Shown: positions 51,687 to 55,334 of the stretch, in pieces
Position numbering within the stretch: the stretch's first letter is position 1
Layout: every line of letters begins with the position of its first letter
The notes under the pieces: model-generated
Databases searched by the model: none
The model's input: the letters and a program-made list of their open reading frames with translations, nothing else
Told to the model about the DNA's origin: nothing
Program-made: the position numbers and the translations under genes
Assembly (NCBI GenBank): GCA_026712715.1
Contig: JAPOPW010000026.1
Location: forward strand, 1-55,334
Direction of reading: 5' to 3'
Length of the DNA: 55,334 bases
Origin: Immundisolibacterales bacterium
GTDB taxonomy: Bacteria > Pseudomonadota > Gammaproteobacteria > HK1

Positions 51687-52718
51687 TCACCGCAGGTGGC
51701 AGGCGACCCAATGTCGCGGGCGCACCTCCCGCCAGGCCGGCTCCTCGATGCGGCAGCGCGGCTCGACGTAGGGGCACCGGGTGTGAAACCGGCAGCCGGC
51801 GGGCGGGGCGATGGGGCTCGGCACGTCGCCTTCGAGCACGATGCGCTTCCGTTTGCTCGCGGCCGGATCGGGAACGGGTACGGCGGACAGCAACGCCTCG
51901 GTGTAGGGGTGCAGGGGATTGAGGTAGATCTCCCGCTTGTCCGCGAGCTCCGCGAGCTTGCCGAGATACATCACCGCCACCCGGTGACTGATGTGCTCGA
52001 CGACGGCGAGGTCGTGGGAGATGAAGAGGTACGACAGGCCCCGCTCTTCCTGCAGGTCCATCAGGAGGTTAATGACCTGGGCCTGGATCGAGACGTCCAG
52101 AGCCGACACCGGCTCGTCGCCGATGATGAGCTTCGTGTTCAGCGCGAGCGCCCGGGCGATGCCGATCCGCTGGCGCTGTCCTCCGGAGAATTCGTGCGGA
52201 TAGCTCCGCATCTGATCGGCGCGAAGCCCCACCCGTTCGAACAGCTCCGCCACCCGTTCTTCCCAACTCCGGCCCGCGGTCCGCTCATGGATGACGAACG
52301 GCTGGCCGACAATGCTGCCCGCCGACATGCGCGGATTGAGGGAGGAGTAGGGATCCTGGAAGATGATCTGCATCGTTCGCCGGAAAGGACGCATTTCCCG
52401 CGGACCGAGGTCCGTGATGTCGTGTCCTTCGACCCGCATCCGCCCTTCGGTGGGCTCGATAAGCTTGAGGATCGTCTTGCCGACGGTCGACTTCCCGCAA
52501 CCGGACTCGCCGACGAGCCCCAGGGTCTCACCCTTCCGAATCGAGAACGAGACGCCGTCGACCGCGTACACGTAACCGGTGACCCGCGAGAGAACCCCCT
52601 TGCGAACCGGAAAGTGGGTTTTCAATCCTTCGACGGAGAGCATCGGAGGACGGACCACCTTGCCGGCGGCGTCGCCCTGCGGCCCGTCCACGAAGGGCAT
52701 TGGGGCCGGGTCAGGCAC
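51687..52718 (-). CDS. Dpp/Opp-type ABC importer ATPase (DppF-like), cluster 2
   Basis: This 343-residue ATPase has [15 protein letters not shown] (Walker A), [15 protein letters not shown] (Q-loop), [15 protein letters not shown] (signature), [14 protein letters not shown] (Walker B) and [11 protein letters not shown]. The oligopeptide C-terminal motif is [14 protein letters not shown]. It starts at ATG 52718, eight bases inside the preceding ATPase gene; ATG 52700 is possible. Its gene is convergent with the rest of cluster 2, an unusual split that would need a separate promoter near 53750. Confidence 0.92.
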   Translation of the reverse strand: MPDPAPMPFVDGPQGDAAGKVVRPPMLSVEGLKTHFPVRKGVLSRVTGYVYAVDGVSFSIRKGETLGLVGESGCGKSTVGKTILKLIEPTEGRMRVEGHDITDLGPREMRPFRRTMQIIFQDPYSSLNPRMSAGSIVGQPFVIHERTAGRSWEERVAELFERVGLRADQMRSYPHEFSGGQRQRIGIARALALNTKLIIGDEPVSALDVSIQAQVINLLMDLQEERGLSYLFISHDLAVVEHISHRVAVMYLGKLAELADKREIYLNPLHPYTEALLSAVPVPDPAASKRKRIVLEGDVPSPIAPPAGCRFHTRCPYVEPRCRIEEPAWREVRPRHWVACHLR

Positions 52719-53745
52719 GGGCGGCGCTCGCTACCCGGTCGGTTTCCCAGCACGCCGCCCGGTGGCCGGGGGCCGAGTCCGCGAGGGGAGGCGTCTCGGC
52801 GCGGCAGCGATCGCGGACGTACCCGCAGCGCTCCGCGAACAGGCAGCCACGGCGAGCGCCTCCCGGGCGCGGGACCACGCCGGGAATCTCCTTGAGGCGC
52901 ACGCGGTGCTCGAACGTCTCCCGTTCGGCCGCGAGTCGCGGGACGGACGCGAGCAGGCCCTGCGTGTAGGGGTGTCTCGGCGTCCGGAACAGGTCCGCGA
53001 CCGAAGCCTCTTCGACCGTGCGGCCGGCGTACATCACCACCACTCGGTGGGCCATCTCCGCGACGACCCCGAGATCGTGGGTAATCAGGACGACCGCGGT
53101 TCCGAACTGCTCCCGCAGCTCGTTCATGAGATTCAGGATCTGCGCCTGGATGGTGACGTCGAGGGCGGTGGTGGGCTCGTCCGCGATCAGGACCTGAGGA
53201 CTGCACGCGAGCGCCATCGCGATCATCACCCGCTGGCGCATTCCGCCGGAGAGCTGGTGGGGATACTCGCGCACCCGCTGCTCCGGCGAAGGGATGCGGA
53301 CGAGTCCGAGCATTTCCATCGTCCTGTCGGCGCACTCCCGGCGCGACAGCCGTTCGTGGCTGTCGATGACGAGGTTCATCTGCCGCCCCACCGTGAGGAC
53401 CGGGTTTAGCGAGGTCATGGGTTCCTGGAAGATCATGGAGATCTCGTTGCCTCGAACGGCCTGCATCCGCCGCGGCGAGAGCTCGAGCAGGTCCGTCCCG
53501 TCCAGGCGAATCGCGTTGGCTTCGATGCGGCCGGGGGGGCTCGGGATGAGCCGCAGTACCGACAACGCGGTGACGCTCTTGCCGCAGCCGGATTCGCCCA
53601 CGACCGCCAGGACCTCGCCGCGGTGGACCCGGCACGAGACGCCGTCCACCGCCCGTACCACGCCGTCACGGGTGTGGAACGTGGTGTGCAGTCCGTCGAT
53701 CTCGAGGATTGGCGGCGTCGCGTCTGGTGCCGTCTCCGTCGTCAT
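52711..53745 (-). CDS. Dpp/Opp-type ABC importer ATPase (DppD-like), cluster 2
   Basis: This 344-residue ATPase has [17 protein letters not shown] (Walker A), [15 protein letters not shown] (Q-loop), [17 protein letters not shown] (signature), [14 protein letters not shown] (Walker B) and [13 protein letters not shown]. The C-terminal Cys motif is [17 protein letters not shown] 53745 is chosen; an ATG at 53775 lies just upstream without homology. It is the first of the two convergent ATPase genes of the second importer. Confidence 0.92.
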   Translation of the reverse strand: MTTETAPDATPPILEIDGLHTTFHTRDGVVRAVDGVSCRVHRGEVLAVVGESGCGKSVTALSVLRLIPSPPGRIEANAIRLDGTDLLELSPRRMQAVRGNEISMIFQEPMTSLNPVLTVGRQMNLVIDSHERLSRRECADRTMEMLGLVRIPSPEQRVREYPHQLSGGMRQRVMIAMALACSPQVLIADEPTTALDVTIQAQILNLMNELREQFGTAVVLITHDLGVVAEMAHRVVVMYAGRTVEEASVADLFRTPRHPYTQGLLASVPRLAAERETFEHRVRLKEIPGVVPRPGGARRGCLFAERCGYVRDRCRAETPPLADSAPGHRAACWETDRVASAARA

Positions 53746-54055
53746 CCGCTTCCCGGAGCGCCTGTCGTCGACCAATGTCGCCCATCATGGACCAAACCGG
53801 GGGCCCTGCATATCCGAGCCTGATTGCGCACAAAGCTCAGGCTGGGACCGCGGGCATCTTGCCCGCATGGATCGTGGGCGGCCCTCGGCCCATCGCGGGC
53901 TGGAAGCCTGCTTACCGGGTGTTTTTCGGGGTGTCAGGAGAAGCCGACAGGTTCTCTTAACACACTGATAAACATCATGTTCTGGACTCTCTTCTTGTCG
54001 CGGCGATACGCTGCATCTCAGCGAAAATCCCGTAAACGGAAGAGTAGGAAGATAC
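53746..54055. other. 310-bp intergenic region with GC-rich palindrome
   Basis: Between the ATPase start and the integrase start I see the palindrome at 53850-53866, a second related arm pair (GCGGGCTGGAAGCCTGC around 53898-53914) and an AT-richer stretch before the integrase. No gene is supported. An attachment site next to the integrase would be expected here or to the right, but none is recognisable and no tRNA gene is present. Confidence 0.45.
53850..53866. repeat. GCGGGCA-TCT-TGCCCGC palindrome, dispersed-repeat type
   Basis: This is a perfect seven-base-pair inverted repeat with a three-base loop, GCGGGCATCTTGCCCGC, preceded by GGGACC. This 'CGCGGGCATCTTGCCCGC' form recurs as an intergenic repeat in many bacterial genomes. 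A weaker relative (GCGGGCTGGAAGCCTGC) follows about 30 bases later, so the tract may be two copies of the same element. Confidence 0.5.
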
Positions 54056-55334
54056 ATGATCCCTCCCGGAAAAAAGCACTCCGTTCGCCTCTGCGCCACC
54101 TTTGTCAGGACCGTCAACGTCCCCGGCCGATACGGGGACGGGTACGGCGGTCACGGGCTGAGCCTGCTGGTCACGCCCCGCAAGTCCGGCGGCCTCTCCA
54201 AGACCTGGGCGCAGGCCATCTCCCCCAACGGCACGAAGACCAGCCTCGGCCTCGGATCCTATCCGGTGGTCACCCTCGCCATGGCCCGCGAGCGCGCGCT
54301 CGCCAACGCGCGCGCCATCGCCGAGAGCCGCGACCCCCGGCGGCGCATGCAGCAGGTGCCCACCTTCGCGAAGGCCAATGAGACCGTAGTCGCGATCCAC
54401 GCCAGGCACTGGAAGAGCGGGCGCACCGAGGGCCAGTGGCGCGCGAGCATGCGCGACTACGTCCTGCCGCGTCTCGCCCGCAAGCGCGTCGACGCCGTCA
54501 CCACCGCCGACGTCATGGCGGTGCTGCTTCCCATCTGGTCCACCAAGCGCGTGACCGCCGGCCGGGTGCGCCAGCGCATCGGCGCGGTGATGAAGTGGGC
54601 GGTGGCGCAAGGGTACCGCGACGACAACCCGGCGGGCGACGCCATCTCCGCGGCGCTGCCCAAGGCCGCGGTGCGCAAGCAGCACATGCGCGCGCTGCCC
54701 CACGCGGAGGTCGGGGCGGCGCTCGCGCGCGTGAGGGGCTCCGGCGCCTATCCCAGCGCCATGCTCGCGTTCGAGTTCGTGGTGCTCACCGCCGCGCGCT
54801 CGGGCGAGGTGCGAAACGCCCGGTGGGAGCAGATCGACCGCGCCGGGGCGGCGTGGACGATTCCGGCCGAGCGCATGAAGACCGGCCGCGAGCACCGGGT
54901 GCCGCTCTCGCCCCGGGCGCTCGCGGTGCTCGACGGCGCGGCGGAGCTGTCCGACGGAGCCGGGCTCGTGTTCCCGTCTCCCACCGGGCGGGTGCTGAAC
55001 CACTCTGCCCTGACCAACCTGCTGCACGGCCTCGGCCTCGACGCGATCGCTGTTGACGTGGGCCAGGGCGAGCTCGCACACGTCGCGCGGCGCGTCGGTG
55101 CACTCCGCCGCCCAATCGCGGAAGCTGGAGCGAAACCCGTGCGCGACCGCGTCGATGCCGAGGCCGTGCAGCAGGTTGGTCAGTGCGGCGTGGTTCAGCA
55201 CCCGCCCGGTGGGAGACGGGAACACGAGCCCCTGTCCGTCAAAGAGCTCCGCCGCGCCGTCGAGCACCGCGAGCGCCCGGGGCGAGAGCGGCACCCGGTG
55301 CTCGCGGCCGGTCTTCATGCGCTCGGCCGGAATC
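54056..55334 (+). CDS. P4-type tyrosine integrase, truncated and chimeric at the 3' end
   Basis: The frame opens at ATG 54056 behind AGGAAG and stays open to the window end. Its N-terminal part (LSLLVTPRKSGGLSKTWAQ, TSLGLGSYPVVTLAMARERA) is the arm-binding domain of P4/Bbp3-type integrases. The core-binding and catalytic domains follow, with R248 in TAARSGEVRNARW and K275 in RMKTGREHRVPLSPRA. The normal continuation GFRSSFRDWAAE, with the H-x-x-R box, and the catalytic Tyr are missing. After about 55036 the frame reads the complement of a second integrase copy lying in reverse. This copy is therefore probably inactive, unless the junction is an assembly error. Confidence 0.8.
   Translation, partial: MIPPGKKHSVRLCATFVRTVNVPGRYGDGYGGHGLSLLVTPRKSGGLSKTWAQAISPNGTKTSLGLGSYPVVTLAMARERALANARAIAESRDPRRRMQQVPTFAKANETVVAIHARHWKSGRTEGQWRASMRDYVLPRLARKRVDAVTTADVMAVLLPIWSTKRVTAGRVRQRIGAVMKWAVAQGYRDDNPAGDAISAALPKAAVRKQHMRALPHAEVGAALARVRGSGAYPSAMLAFEFVVLTAARSGEVRNARWEQIDRAGAAWTIPAERMKTGREHRVPLSPRALAVLDGAAELSDGAGLVFPSPTGRVLNHSALTNLLHGLGLDAIAVDVGQGELAHVARRVGALRRPIAEAGAKPVRDRVDAEAVQQVGQCGVVQHPPGGRREHEPLSVKELRRAVEHRERPGRERHPVLAAGLHALGRN
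54859..55334. repeat. inverted duplication of integrase C-terminal coding sequence
   Basis: Bases 54859-55050 are complementary to 55334-55143 (arms of 192 bases, about 11 mismatches by eye, no gaps), around a 92-base spacer. Most mismatches cluster in one short stretch (about 54943-54960), so the arms are two diverged alleles rather than a perfect copy. The right edge of the window lies inside the right arm, so the full extent is unknown. Confidence 0.85.
55037..55334 (-). pseudogene. second integrase copy, C-terminal fragment on the opposite strand
   Basis: Read on the minus strand from the window edge, the frame gives KTGREHRVPLSPRALAVL, LFDGQGLVFPSPTGRVLNH, then VAHGFRSSFRDWAAECTDA and CELALAHVNSDRVEA. 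It thus contains the H-x-x-R box absent from the plus-strand copy. After HVNSDRVEA it runs into the antisense of the plus-strand copy, so the usual AAYRRSD segment with the catalytic tyrosine is lost. The N-terminal part would lie beyond the window. It is a tail-to-tail partner of the integrase at 54056. Confidence 0.75.

Noticed and set aside
53820..53960. CRISPR-like or tRNA-like structure from repeated GC-rich palindromes
   Set aside because: There are only two related palindromes, no regular spacers, and no cloverleaf or CCA end; it is better explained as dispersed repeats.
53975..55318. A 447-codon minus-strand frame read as one protein
   Set aside because: Only its first roughly 90 codons resemble an integrase; the rest is the antisense of the plus-strand integrase. 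It was annotated as a fragment instead.

Overview
The window is a GC-rich bacterial segment (roughly 65-70% GC by eye, with a few clearly AT-richer patches). Tat-dependent solute-binding proteins, FCD-type GntR regulators, a Hut module, P4-type integrase sequence and a REP-like palindrome suggest an uncultured member of the Pseudomonadota. I cannot place it more precisely, and nothing in the window is a phylogenetic marker. I found no rRNA, tRNA or CRISPR array.

Layout. (1) 129-4742 is a defence patch: an operon of an adenine methyltransferase, a small nuclease-like protein and a phospholipase-D/SF2 helicase joined by GTGA start-stop overlaps, then an AT-richer TIR-domain gene and an IS481 transposase remnant. 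(2) 5006-20328 is a long run of minus-strand catabolic genes: HyuB, a class III aminotransferase, HyuA, two GntR regulators, a nitrate/taurine-type binding protein, a fused E1 alpha-beta 2-oxoacid dehydrogenase, a fused ABC ATPase-permease, an aldehyde dehydrogenase, a free-standing lipoyl domain and an SDR. (3) 20463-23588 is a plus-strand three-gene glutamate-synthase-like complex (MgsABC/GlxBCD type). (4) 23645-27963 is a histidine-degradation block (HutU, HutC, HutH). (5) 28185-29913 is a divergent pair, an N-carbamoylsarcosine-amidase-like hydrolase and a PhyH dioxygenase.

(6) 30037-36641 is a second defence island: McrB with an N-terminal PUA/EVE-like domain, McrC, HicBA, a NERD nuclease gene broken by one in-frame stop, and a Uma2-like endonuclease. 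(7) 36767-53745 holds two complete Dpp/Opp-type ABC importers that diverge from a 622-bp promoter region. Interleaved with them are three paralogues of the D-glutamate cyclase/DUF4392 family and one amidase-signature enzyme. (8) From 54056 to the end lies a P4-type tyrosine integrase that runs tail-to-tail into an inverted second copy of its own C-terminal region, so the reading frame becomes chimeric and stays open at the window edge.

How it fits together. Regions 2, 3, 4, 5 and 7 are largely amino-acid, cyclic-amide and glutamate chemistry: ATP-dependent ring opening (HyuAB), carbamoyl or amide hydrolysis, histidine to glutamate, glutamine-dependent synthesis and possible D-glutamate/5-oxoproline interconversion. 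Dedicated importers feed these steps. The most unusual feature is the set of three DUF4392 paralogues around two peptide-type importers and an amidase, which looks like an uncharacterised import-and-convert system. Two TTGT-N2-ACAA sites, about 120-135 bp upstream of two region-2 genes, suggest a shared FCD-GntR regulon.
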